From the NCBI GenBank assembly GCA_003427395.1, contig BFEA01000275.1, positions 1,146,419 to 1,185,652 of the forward strand: a stretch of DNA of 39,234 bases, given 5' to 3'. This document shows positions 31,029-39,234 of this stretch, piece after piece; position 1 is the stretch's first letter; every line of letters starts with the position of its first letter. The stretch is from Chara braunii. Its lineage: Eukaryota > Streptophyta > Charophyceae > Charales > Characeae. The position numbers were made by a program, and so were the translations under genes. Below the pieces are notes generated by a model. The model saw nothing but the letters and a program-made list of their open reading frames with translations. It did not search any database and was not told where the DNA came from.

Positions 31029-31913
31029 TCAGTCATCGTAACGCGAAGGGCGACGATGAGTGCGCTGTAGACGCTCGGAGGCGACCATCTGCGGCTGAGG
31101 AATGGCCTCAGAGGGAATGGGCTCGTCCTCAGCAATCTCCTCAGCCGGAGGAGGAGGAAGAGGGTCAGTCGGCTGAGTAGAAGCAGATGTCTCAGCACGA
31201 CGAGCACGATCATATGCACGCACCAACATCCTGGCGTGCTGCAAGTGCTCAAGGGGCTCCCAAGTAGCCTCCTCATCAGGGTAGCCCTTCCAACGCACAA
31301 GGTACTCGATGCGTGGAGGGGTATCGTCGGTAACTCGGCGTGATACGATGTCGGAAACAACGAACTCCTCGTGACCATCCACCATGATAGGTGGAGGGCG
31401 CTCATAAGAGCGTCCGGCGAAGCGCTCGGACGGTCTGCGATAAGGACGCAGCAAGGAGACGTGGTAAACATCGTGCCCGCGAGCTTGTCGAAGGTAATCA
31501 GGTAGCTTCACACGGAAGTTGACCGGACTAGCAGCAGTATCAGAACCGACGGCCTGAACGATGCGGTATGGACCGAAGAAACGACGCTTGAACTTACGAA
31601 GCGTATCTGCTTCGAGCTGTAAGTGGCGTGCGTCGACAAGCACATCGTCACCGACTTTGAATGGATGATACATTCGTGATCGGTTCGCTCGTGCGACCAT
31701 GCGAGTCTGGGAGTCGGTTAAACACTCGTGTGCACGCTTCATAATCGCCGCCATGTGGGCGATCCAGTCGTCAAGCGCAGGGCAACGAGTGTCTGGGCGC
31801 AATCGCGATGGTCGTAGAAAATCCGCGGGTACGCGAGGGTGGTAGTCGAGGTCGCAATAGAATGGGGACATCCCCGTGGCTGGCGAAACAACGTGGTTGT
31901 ACGCAATCTCCAC
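31029..31913 (-). pseudogene. pol, integrase C-terminus with GPY motif and chromodomain
   Basis: Same frame as the integrase core, past the TAG. It contains integrase C-terminal text, the GPY/F module (RRFFGPYRIVQAV, residues 110-122), HDVYHVSLLRPY, then a chromodomain at about 183-235 (EEFVVSDIV, EYLVRWKGYPDEEATWEPLE). Chromodomains read methylated histone tails. The frame ends at TGA (31031-31029), which looks like the true pol stop. Confidence 0.92.
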
Positions 31914-31934
31914 GTGGGCTAAGTGTAAGTCCCA

Positions 31935-33815
31935 CTACTGGTCATCCCTAACAAACTTTCGAAGGATATTACCGAGAGTTTTGTTGGTGACCTCGGTCTG
32001 ACCATCCGTCTGAGGGTGGTAAGACGATGAGAAGCGGAGCTGGGATCCGTACACCTCATGTAGGCGTCGCCAGAATGTGCTGGTAAAGCGCAGGTCACGG
32101 TCGGAGATGATGCTCTGAGGTAAGCCGTGATCTCTCACGACTCGGCTGAAGACGATGTCGGCGACCTCACGAGCGCTAATGCGATAGCGGCACGGGACAA
32201 AACGTGCATGCTTCGTTAAGCGATCGACGACGACCAAGATAGCATCATGACCGCGCTCAGTGGGTGGGCGGAGGGGACCAATGAAATCCATCAAGATGAA
32301 CTGCCAACGACCCTCAGGTATGGGTAGGGGCTGAAGTAACCCATACGAAAGGTGATTCGCATTGTTCACCTCCTGGCAAGTAGGACACTCCTGGATGTAG
32401 GCTTTGACAAAGTCCTTGGACTTCGGCCAGACGTATAGGCGACAAACACGAGCCAACGTCTTGTGGAAACCCATATGACCGGCAGCTGCCTGGTCATGGA
32501 ACTCTGCTACAGCCTGGACGCGGAGCTGTCCGGTGGAGGGAACGCAGATACGTGGTTCTAGCTGACCAGATCTTCCATGCCAGTACACGAGGCCGTTCTC
32601 CCCAAGGGAGTAGGAAGGAACGGTCTTGCCACTCCGCAGTGTCGCGTGGATGAAGCGATAATCGGGGCAGTGGCGGTACTGAGTGCGATACGCGTCGATC
32701 ACCGACTGATCAACAGTGGTGATGGAGATGGCAGCAAGATGGATGGGTTCCTGATTGTGATCAGGACGGCGGGACAAGGCATCTGCGACGCGGTTCGTTT
32801 CACCCTTGATGGGCTGAGTGGTGAAACTGAACTCAGATAAGTCACGCCACCAACGTGCCTCTCGAGGGGAAATCTTAGGCTTCGTGAGGAAAGCCTGGAC
32901 AACTGAGTTGTCCGTACGCACCGTGAAGGGCGCCCCGTGTAGATAATGACTCCAATGCCGGGTAGCATAAACTACTGCGAGAACCTCACGTTCATCGGCA
33001 GTGTAGTTTATCTCGGCAGGCAGTAGCTGACGGGAGTAGAAAGCGATCGGGCAATTCCCAACACGAGCCTCGATAGTCCCATCCTCCGCGATGGTCGGGG
33101 AGTAAGTAACAAGAGGACTGTCAGTGGAGGAAAGTGGTGGGAGGGTAGGCGTCAGTCGAGAAGCAGTGTCAGCAGGAGGGGGGGGGGAAAGAGGGATAAG
33201 GGGGTAAGGTAAATCTGGAGGAGAGGGAAACACCTGAGAAAGGACAACTCCCACTGCAAAGTCTGACGCATCGGTGGTGACGATAAAGGGCCGATCAAAA
33301 TCGGGAAGGCGAAGAACCGGCGCACAGGTCACCGCCTTCTTGAGGGCGCGAAAGGCGTCCTTGCACAGGGGTGTCCAAAACCACGGCGGGTTCTTCCGGA
33401 GGAGGGTAGAGGTAAGGACGTAGGAATACCTAGCGTATCCCTGGATAAAATTACTATAGTAGCTGGTGAGGCCTAGAAAACTGCGAAGCTGCTTGGCAGA
33501 TGTGGGGACGGGCCACTCTGCAATAGCAGTGATCTTCACGTCGTCCATGTGGAGACCCTGGTCAGACACATGGTGTCCTAGGAAGTCCACTTTACGCTGG
33601 GCAAAGCGGCACTTACTGAGCTTGGCATAGAAGCCATGCTTGCGTAAGCGCTGTAGGACATCGCGGAGGTGTCTGAGATGGTTTTCTAAGGTACGACTGT
33701 AGACCAAGATGTCGTCCAGGTATACGAGAACGTATTCTTCAAGGATGTCCCTGAAGATGTCGTTCATCGCCGTCTGGAAGGTGGCGGGTGCATTGGTGAG
33801 GCCGAATGGCATCAC
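31935..33815 (-). pseudogene. pol, RT C-terminal half, RNase H and integrase core
   Basis: Residues 4-13 FGLTNAPATF and 32-40 YLDDILVYS are RT motifs. RNase H follows with TTDASDF (D182), E277 and TDNSVV (D302). The integrase has an HHCC zinc site (H440, H447, C477, C480) and the DDE triad D510 (LMDFIGP), D572 (SDRD) and E608 (TDGQTE). A Pro/Ser-rich insert of about 59 residues (195-253) interrupts RNase H. The frame ends in TAG (31937-31935) before WDLHLAHVEIAYN, a conserved integrase segment, so this is an internal nonsense codon. Confidence 0.92.
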
Positions 33816-34624
33816 CGTGAACTCGTAGTGGCCGAAGCGCGATCGGAAGGCGGTCTTCGGATGATCCTCTGTGGCAACGCGGATCTGGTGGTAACCGCTA
33901 CGAAGATCGATCTTCGTGAAGAAGCGGTTGCCTGCCAGACGGTCAAACAGCTCANGGCAACGCGGATCTGGTGGTAACCGCTACGAAGATCGATCTTCGT
34001 GAAGAAGCGGTTGCCTACTAGACCGTCAAACAGCTCATCTGCACGGGGCATGGGATAGTTGTTCTTAACCGTGTAACGGTTAAGGCCGCGGTAGTCGATG
34101 CAGAGGCGGAGAGTTNCGTCCGCTTTGCGAGCAAAGAGGACAGGTGCACCCCAAGGGGAGTTACTGGGTTTAATGAAACCCAGTCGAAGGAGCTCCTCAA
34201 GCTGACGCTTGAGTTCTGTCGCCTTTGGAATCGAGAGTCGGTATGGTACCTGATGGTGAACACGATAGTCAGGCACGAGCTGGATGGAATGCTCGACACC
34301 GCGCATCGGGGGAATCCCACTGTATGAGAAATAGGGGGGGAAGACGTCGCGGTACTCTCGAATCAGGTCGCGAACGGCGGGCTCTAAGTCTGCCGTGAAC
34401 CGTGTGAGTTCCTCAGCGTCTGCGTCAGCACGAGACGTATGTGTGGACTCGACAGTCGACGGTGCAGGGGCCTGAGACGTGGAGGAGGTATTTGCAGGCT
34501 GACGAGTGGATGTAGAGATGGGAGCCGCGAAGATGGAAGGAGGGCCAGGGGGATCGGGCTCCAGAGAGATGAGCTCAACCTCGGGACAGAGTGGATCATA
34601 GCGAAGAAGATCCGTGACGTTCAC
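33812..34624 (-). pseudogene. pol, linker and reverse transcriptase N-terminal half
   Basis: Same frame as the protease piece (open from 34876). After a Pro/Ser-rich linker come the RT fingers and palm: GFIKPSNSPWGAPVLFARK (from residue 149), CIDYRGLN (175-182) and [15 protein letters not shown] (208-222), with catalytic D212. An N at 34115 leaves one residue unknown (X170). At the N at 33955 the reading jumps into a duplicated 82-bp copy and loses phase, so everything after residue 223 is artefactual. Confidence 0.85.
33873..34037 (-). repeat. 82-bp duplication around N (likely assembly artefact)
   Basis: 33873-33954 and 33956-34037 are near-identical copies separated by one N at 33955; both encode the same RT segment. 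Skipping one copy plus the N restores phase, which is what a failed contig join would give. Confidence 0.9.
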
Positions 34625-34876
34625 TGAGTAGAACGTGACGTCCTCCTGTCGTATGAAGTGAGCAAGCTGACGAGGGGAAGTGAACGCGATGTTGGGGTGG
34701 GACCCTGAGGGACGAGGGTCCTGGGGAGGTAGGTCGGGCGGGGTGTCGCCCGTGGTTCCAATGAACGGGATGCGATGGGTCTGACCGCACTTCGTTTTGA
34801 GAACGAGTGTCTCGGTCGCCCATTCGGCCTTTGTGCCATGGAACCGGTGAGACCAGGGAGTGCCAAGGATAAAGTC

Positions 34877-35533
34877 CTACCCAGTCTCCAGCACGTCGAA
34901 ATATGCGGAGGAATGGTAGCGCCTAGGCGTCTGGGGACTATCCGATGGCTGGAGGGTGAGGGAGAAGTGGAGGTCGGGGACCGTCTGATCGAAGAAGCGC
35001 TGCGTCTTGTTATCTCCGAGGGTAACGGAGATAGGAGAGCGAGACCCAGAGGTAGCTAGGCGAGCTTCCTCAACCACTCGAGGGTGAACGAAATCTCCCT
35101 GCGAGCCAGAGTCCCATAAAGCGCGGTACACCCTCGTAGATATCCCTAGGCGAATAGGGATGATGGGTAGGGTGCGATCAGGGTCAGAGAGCAAGGCGAG
35201 AAGATGACGCAGGACGTTGATGTGTCCCGTGAGGCGCTCCTGACGAGCCTGTAGAATGCTCAAGTCCAGGAGAGATGACACAACATCATCGTGAGTCGCC
35301 TGCTGAGCGCTACAACGGGCTGTGCGAATGGCGCGACGCGTCGGAAGTCTCGGGAGAGAAGCGCTCATTGCGGCGGTCTGTTGGGAGGCAGACGGTACCT
35401 CGACAGACGATGGGGCGGAGAAAACTGCGTCTGTCGTGTCTTGAGGGTCCTCTGGTGGGGTAGCCAAAGGGGCAAACCGCGACTCGGTGGTCGGGAAGCC
35501 GGCTACGTGCGAGGCCTCAGGGGCACCGTGCAT
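34877..35533 (-). pseudogene. pol, aspartic protease part
   Basis: Retropepsin-like region with the active-site text ALWDSGSQGDFV (D141, S142, G143). The fourth position is Ser where DSGA or DTGA is usual. It processes the polyprotein in this family. The frame opens about 60 nt before the gag stop, in a different phase. It ends at TAG 34879-34877 in a context (ETG, stop, DFILGTPW) where the family commonly has an intact ILG-containing motif, so the stop is most likely a nonsense mutation. Confidence 0.75.
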
Positions 35534-35538
35534 CGTGG

Positions 35539-35841
35539 CTAGGTGGATGGGGTTGGCCGGGCGGGGCCGGGGGGGGATTGAGATCGACGCTGACGAGAGA
35601 TGTCAGCGTAGTGTCGATCGAGGGCGGTATGGTATGGACACCGTGAGGAGGTGTGTCCATTTAGACAGCAACGAAGGCAGCCGCGCCGGGCCTCGAGGGC
35701 GGCACGCTCCTCAGGGGATAGAGCTCCGCGAGGAGGGACATAACCCTGCGGGAGGTCTATCTGAGGAACCGTGGGTGTGCGGGCGCCAGCCTGTGCAACC
35801 CGACTACGAGCACGACCCATGGCAGACATGGCCATCAGCAA
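35539..35841 (-). pseudogene. gag C-terminus with CCHC zinc knuckle
   Basis: CLRCCLNGHTSSRC fits C-x2-C-x4-H-x4-C (C55, C58, H63, C68 of this frame), the nucleic-acid-binding knuckle of gag. It is in the same frame as the gag core. The TAG at 35541-35539 is probably the natural gag end, because pol overlaps it in another frame. Confidence 0.85.
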
Positions 35842-35844
35842 GCG

Positions 35845-36510
35845 CTAGGCCACGGGAACAATGTCGTCATCCAAGTGATACTGGATGACGTCTCGTAGCT
35901 CGATGTCCTCGGGAGCGTCCCCAAGGGTAGGGTCAAACTCGCCCAAGGCGTCCTCGCCATACTCCAGAGAACTGTAGCGCCGAGAGAATAGCGCTCCAGG
36001 GTGGGCTGGTCGACGAAACCGGCTAGCAAAGGAGGATCGACCGCGAGTAGCACCACGTGACTGGGTGGCGGCAGCGGTGGATCGCGAAGAAGATGGGGTG
36101 TCGGAGAAGCGATTTCGCATCTTCTGGTACTGTCGAGCAGCCTCGTAGGCTTGCTCGGCGGAGGCGAAGCTCTGTCGCCAGAGCTCGATACGGTAGTCAG
36201 TCGGGAGACTGACTACGAACCTGTTGGTCAAAAGGGCCTCAGGTAGGAGTGCCTCATCGCAAATGAAGCGGGCGTCCTGGAACACTCTGATGTGACACTC
36301 AAGATCGGAGGGTGTGGAGGACCCGCGCCACTCCGTCTGGGTGACCCGGTCTAGGGCGTCGGTCGCATCGTGGAGGGTGCCGTAGCGGTCGTGGAGGAAA
36401 GCAGTGAAATCCGCAAGAGTGGGCGCCTCCCAAGCGGAGAATGCACTGCCTCGCAATTTAGTTGCGAGGGCGGAACACCACAAGTCCTGACTAGTGTTAG
36501 TCAGTGTCAC
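35845..36510 (-). pseudogene. gag core (retrotransposon gag domain)
   Basis: Contains the helical gag pattern of Ty3/gypsy elements: a Trp-containing segment (GSAFSAWEAPTLADFTAFL), YGTLHDA and a later LTNRFVVSLPTDYRIELW. The family protein packages element RNA into virus-like particles. It ends in TAG (35847-35845), and the zinc knuckle follows in the same frame. Confidence 0.75.
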
Positions 36511-36531
36511 CGCGCGTGTGGCAGCCTGTAA

Positions 36532-36933
36532 TCAGTGCGATACACGCATCGTACCATCGTAGTCGGGTATGTCCAACAGACGCACAAGAGTGCGACTGCT
36601 GTGCTGGCGGCGAGGGGAGAGGGGCTGATGAGTCTGCACTACGGCAGAAAATGTCGGAGCAGGTGCAGAGGTAGAAGTGGGGGCTGGTGGTGAGCCGGGG
36701 CCGCTGGTGGAAGGTCCAGCGGGCGTGGAGGTAACGGCCGCAGCCGACTGTGACGGAGTAGCAAGGTAGGAGGGTAGAGGGGGGGGAGCCGGTCGAGGGA
36801 AGCGAGCCGGCAAGACAGTGGTGGGAGGGACGGTGTAAGAAGAGGGAGGGTGCGCAGCCTGTGGAGGGGGAGGCTGTCTAAGGGAGAGAATCTCCGCCTG
36901 GAGCTGCGCCACAGTGGCTTGTAGGGTAGCCAC
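36532..36933 (-). pseudogene. gag, Pro-rich middle part
   Basis: Same frame as the upstream piece; the first ATG shown is internal and the frame is open from 37101. TLQATVAQLQAEILSLRQ looks like a short coiled coil and is followed by a Pro/Ser/Thr-rich linker. It ends at TGA (36534-36532), with the gag core continuing in the same frame directly after. Confidence 0.55.
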
Positions 36934-37101
36934 TTGCTGGGTGCGCGGAGTCGGGGGTGGAGGAGGCGGAGGGAGTGCCCTAGCAGGGAGAGGAGGAACT
37001 CCGGGCCGAAGTACCGTAACTGGTGTAGGAAGCTGCGACGCAGCACCGGGGTGGGTAGATGAGACTGCCTGGCCCGATGTCGGTATCTGGGCGACAGCAC
37101 A

Positions 37102-37578
37102 TCAAGCGGTGGCCGAAGCGGCAGGGGCGGCGGAGGTGGCGGCGACCGGTGGGTGTACGGCCACAGACGGTGTGGTCTGGGCTGCAGCAACACTCACCAC
37201 TGGGGCGGGGGAGTGCTGGGCTTGGCCCGCAGATGAGGACGAACCGCCACATCTCTGTCTCTGGCGTCGTGGAGAGCCAGACTCCGAGCTGGTAGGCGAT
37301 GGGGTCTGAGAGCGGTGGGGGGACCGATGAGGGGAACCCTTGAGGCGGTGAACTTCAAGGGCGAGCGCATTAACTTGCGTCTCCAGGGGTGCAAGCGCAT
37401 CGAGTCGCGCTTGCAGAGGTGCAAGGAGGGACGCAAGAACAGCGCGAAGGTCCGTGGGGTCCACACCATGCTGACCCTGGACCGTGGGGTGGGTGGGCGC
37501 CTGAGAGATGGATGACACCGCAACGATCTCCTCCACTGTAGCCATGTCCGTGGATGGTGGAGGAAGAGAGGTAGACAT
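37102..37578 (-). pseudogene. gag, N-terminal part
   Basis: Starts at ATG 37578 (MSTSLPPPSTDMATVEEI). It is rich in Pro, Ser, Ala and Gln, with a leucine-rich helical stretch (VLASLLAPLQARLDALAPLE-like) that could be a coiled coil. It ends in a TGA (37104-37102). The same frame stays open on the far side, so the stop interrupts gag rather than ending it. Confidence 0.6.
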
Positions 37579-38015
37579 GGTGGGAGGTGGGGGGAGATAT
37601 GGGTTGTGGTATGGGGACAGAGGACCACCGGTGAGAGGGAGAGGACCGCGGGAGCGGAGTGGGTAGTCGTGATTCGGCTTGCACCGTGACCAACGGGTCG
37701 CGCGTGAGATGGTGGCGCGAATCCGGTCTAGGGGAGAGGAGTCGTTCGGGTCCAGGGTGCCCGACGGGAGGAGGTGGGAGAGTAGGGGGGTTAGGGAAAC
37801 CCTTAACCCTAGAAAAACCCTAAGGAAACCCTAACCGGAGTTTAGGTGGTTAGGGGAAGGTGACGGCGACCTAATCAAGAAAAGAAAATAATAAATATGG
37901 AGGGGAGGGAGAATAGAGTAAACAGTGGATTTTCGAGATAAAAATAAAATAAAAGAATAAATAAATAAAATGTAAAGATTGAGGAGAGAAAAAATATTTA
38001 TTTTTTTAAAATTTT
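37579..38015 (-). other. Leader upstream of gag with telomere-like motifs
   Basis: On the plus strand 37790-37835 carries several telobox-like words (AACCCTAG, AAAACCCTAAGG, AAACCCTAACC); on the element's strand these read TTAGGGTT. The rest is a 5' UTR-like stretch with no coding signal. No tRNA primer-binding site could be recognised. Confidence 0.5.
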
Positions 38016-38397
38016 CGGCAGCATTTTCCCACCCCGCATGGGGTCAAAAATATGCCAAGAGGAAGGAAAGTGCAAGAGGGACACACTAACTTTCAAAATG
38101 CCGCAAATTAAAATTTGCAGAAAAATAAATGAGTAAATAAATAAATAAATAAATAAGGAGGTGGAGGAGAGTGAAGAAAAGCTAAGTTTTGGAATTTTTT
38201 CAAAAGTTTCGGCAGCATTTCGTTACCCCCATGGGGTCGAAGTGTGCCGTCAAGAAAAAGACTAAGTGAAATAAGAAGATTTTATCAGCACTTCGCTACC
38301 CCTAAGGGGTCAAGATGTGCTGAAAAAAGACTAAGTATGAAGAAACCGAAAAATTTCGGCAGCACTTCGTTACCCCCACGGGTCAAAATGTGTGCCG
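38016..38397. repeat. Array of four nested hairpins
   Basis: Units at 38016-38057, 38210-38249, 38286-38322 and 38357-38397. Each has an outer stem (CGGCA/TGCCG, or CAGCAC/GTGCTG in the third) and an inner stem ACCCC/GGGGT with a 2-4 nt tip. AAGACTAAGT follows two of them. The arms are kept while loops and spacers vary. Confidence 0.75.
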
Positions 38398-39234
38398 AAA
38401 GCAAGAATGGCCAAGTCCTAATCAGATTTTAGGGTGCCGCAAAAAATTTCAAATTTTTATAATAAATAAAATAAATCAAAAAATAAATCAAAAAGAAAGA
38501 GAAAAGAAGAAAAAACAGAAAAATTCGGAGTTGGGTGTGGGGGGGGATGGAAAAGTGATGAAGAAAGAGAGAAAGAAGTGAGAAGAGAAAGAAAAAGGTA
38601 AGGTGGGGGATGGGGGAGATGATGGGATTGTAGTTGGGGGAGGGAAGGAGGAGAAGAGGGTGGTAGGATGAGAGAGAAGGATATGAAAAAGGTGGAGAGA
38701 AGTATGAGATTAGTGAGAAATGGTGAGTGGGGAGGAGAGGAGAGAAAAATGTTGTGGAAGATGGGTGGAGAGGGAGGTAGGGGTAGAGTGTAGTAGTAGG
38801 GGAGAAAAGATGATTAGATGATGGGGGGAAAAAAAGAAAAGAGGTTGGGGGAGAGTGGGTTAGTGGCAGGATGGTGATACCAGGCTCTTGGGTGGCCAAG
38901 AGCAAAGTTTTACCAAGATCCACAGGATCTTGGCCTTCAAGATGCTGCTGGTGTGATGCCACAGCAAAAATGATGATGATGGAGGGTTGGCTGAGATTTT
39001 GATCAGCCACCCTACTGCCACAGTCACACAGCCCCCTAGCCAGGGGGAGATCTTGAACTGTTGCCAAACTGCTGCTGCAACAGTGTAGAGATAGTGAAAA
39101 AGAAAAAAATAATAATATATCTGTCTATGGCGCAGCCCCCTAGCCAGGGGGGTCTTCAACAGGTATCCACGTGGCAGTGCAGATTGCCACGTCTGCAGGC
39201 ACCAGCAGCCACGACGTGCGCGGGGGGGGGGGGC
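38398..39234. other. Purine-rich and repeat-bearing end of window
   Basis: 38500-38870 is A/G-rich on the plus strand (GGAGAGAA, GGTGGGGGA), which keeps minus frames open without coding meaning. CAGCCCCCTAGCCAGGGGG, itself a hairpin, occurs at about 39029 and 39133. This part may belong to the element's 5' LTR or to flanking DNA; the window ends in a G run. Confidence 0.5.

Larger units (their letters stand above)
31029..37578 (-). mobile_element. Ty3/gypsy chromovirus-type LTR retrotransposon, internal region (defective)
   Basis: Read on the minus strand, the order is gag, CCHC zinc knuckle, aspartic protease, reverse transcriptase, RNase H, integrase (HHCC, DDE, GPY) and a C-terminal chromodomain. 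That order and the chromodomain identify a chromovirus of the Ty3/gypsy group; the chromodomain is thought to steer integration to particular chromatin. Gag is cut by in-frame stops, pol by two TAG codons and by an N-flanked 82-bp duplication. No LTR pair was found in the window, so the ends are undefined. Confidence 0.92.

Noticed and set aside
31029-37578. Stop-codon reassignment as an explanation for in-frame TAG/TGA
   Set aside because: Both TAG and TGA occur, the IscU gene reads normally with a standard code, and the copy has other signs of decay. Nonsense mutations are the simpler reading.
37790-37835. Interstitial telomere or chromosome end
   Set aside because: Only a few irregular CCCTAA words in 46 bp, inside a retroelement leader; no long array.
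29196-39234. Matching LTR pair flanking the chromovirus
   Set aside because: I compared the left (29196-31028) and right (37579-39234) flanks for shared segments and found none, so the LTR boundaries were not called.

Overview
This is a nuclear genomic window from a plant-lineage eukaryote. The one clear host gene is a plant-type mitochondrial IscU/ISU iron-sulfur scaffold split by long repeat-filled introns. The window also holds a chromodomain Ty3/gypsy retrotransposon, a decayed plant-style LINE and a U6 snRNA-like copy. A streptophyte alga (a charophyte such as Chara) is my best guess; this is inference from the protein, intron size and repeat style, not proof.

Layout. 1-10.4 kb: repeat-rich DNA with A/T homopolymers, a LINE 3' fragment (3862-5391, minus), a GAA-rich polypurine tract (6733-7275), and most copies of a short dispersed repeat that carries a conserved 19-nt hairpin. 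10.4-17 kb: microsatellites, a 63-bp tandem repeat, low-complexity DNA, a 111-bp inverted-repeat element and a U6-like pseudogene at 14654-14748. 17.1-23.9 kb (minus): the IscU gene, three coding exons (316, 55 and 145 nt) giving 171 residues. Its introns (1.7 and 4.5 kb) hold inverted-repeat elements, tandem arrays, an assembly gap and a polypurine array right beside the intron 1 donor. 23.5-24.4 kb is CpG-rich around the first exon. 24.4-29.2 kb: no recognised gene, several terminal-inverted-repeat (MITE-like) elements and simple repeats. 29.2-39.2 kb: a minus-strand Ty3/gypsy chromovirus (gag, protease, RT, RNase H, integrase, chromodomain), with its 3' non-coding side on the left and a leader with telomere-like motifs and four nested hairpins on the right. 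No LTR pair could be identified within the window.

The retroelement is broken by in-frame TAG/TGA codons and by an 82-bp duplication around a single N that looks like an assembly artefact. No multi-gene host pathway is visible. The most unusual signals are the hairpin repeat family with a covarying base pair (six copies) and the hairpin array beside gag.
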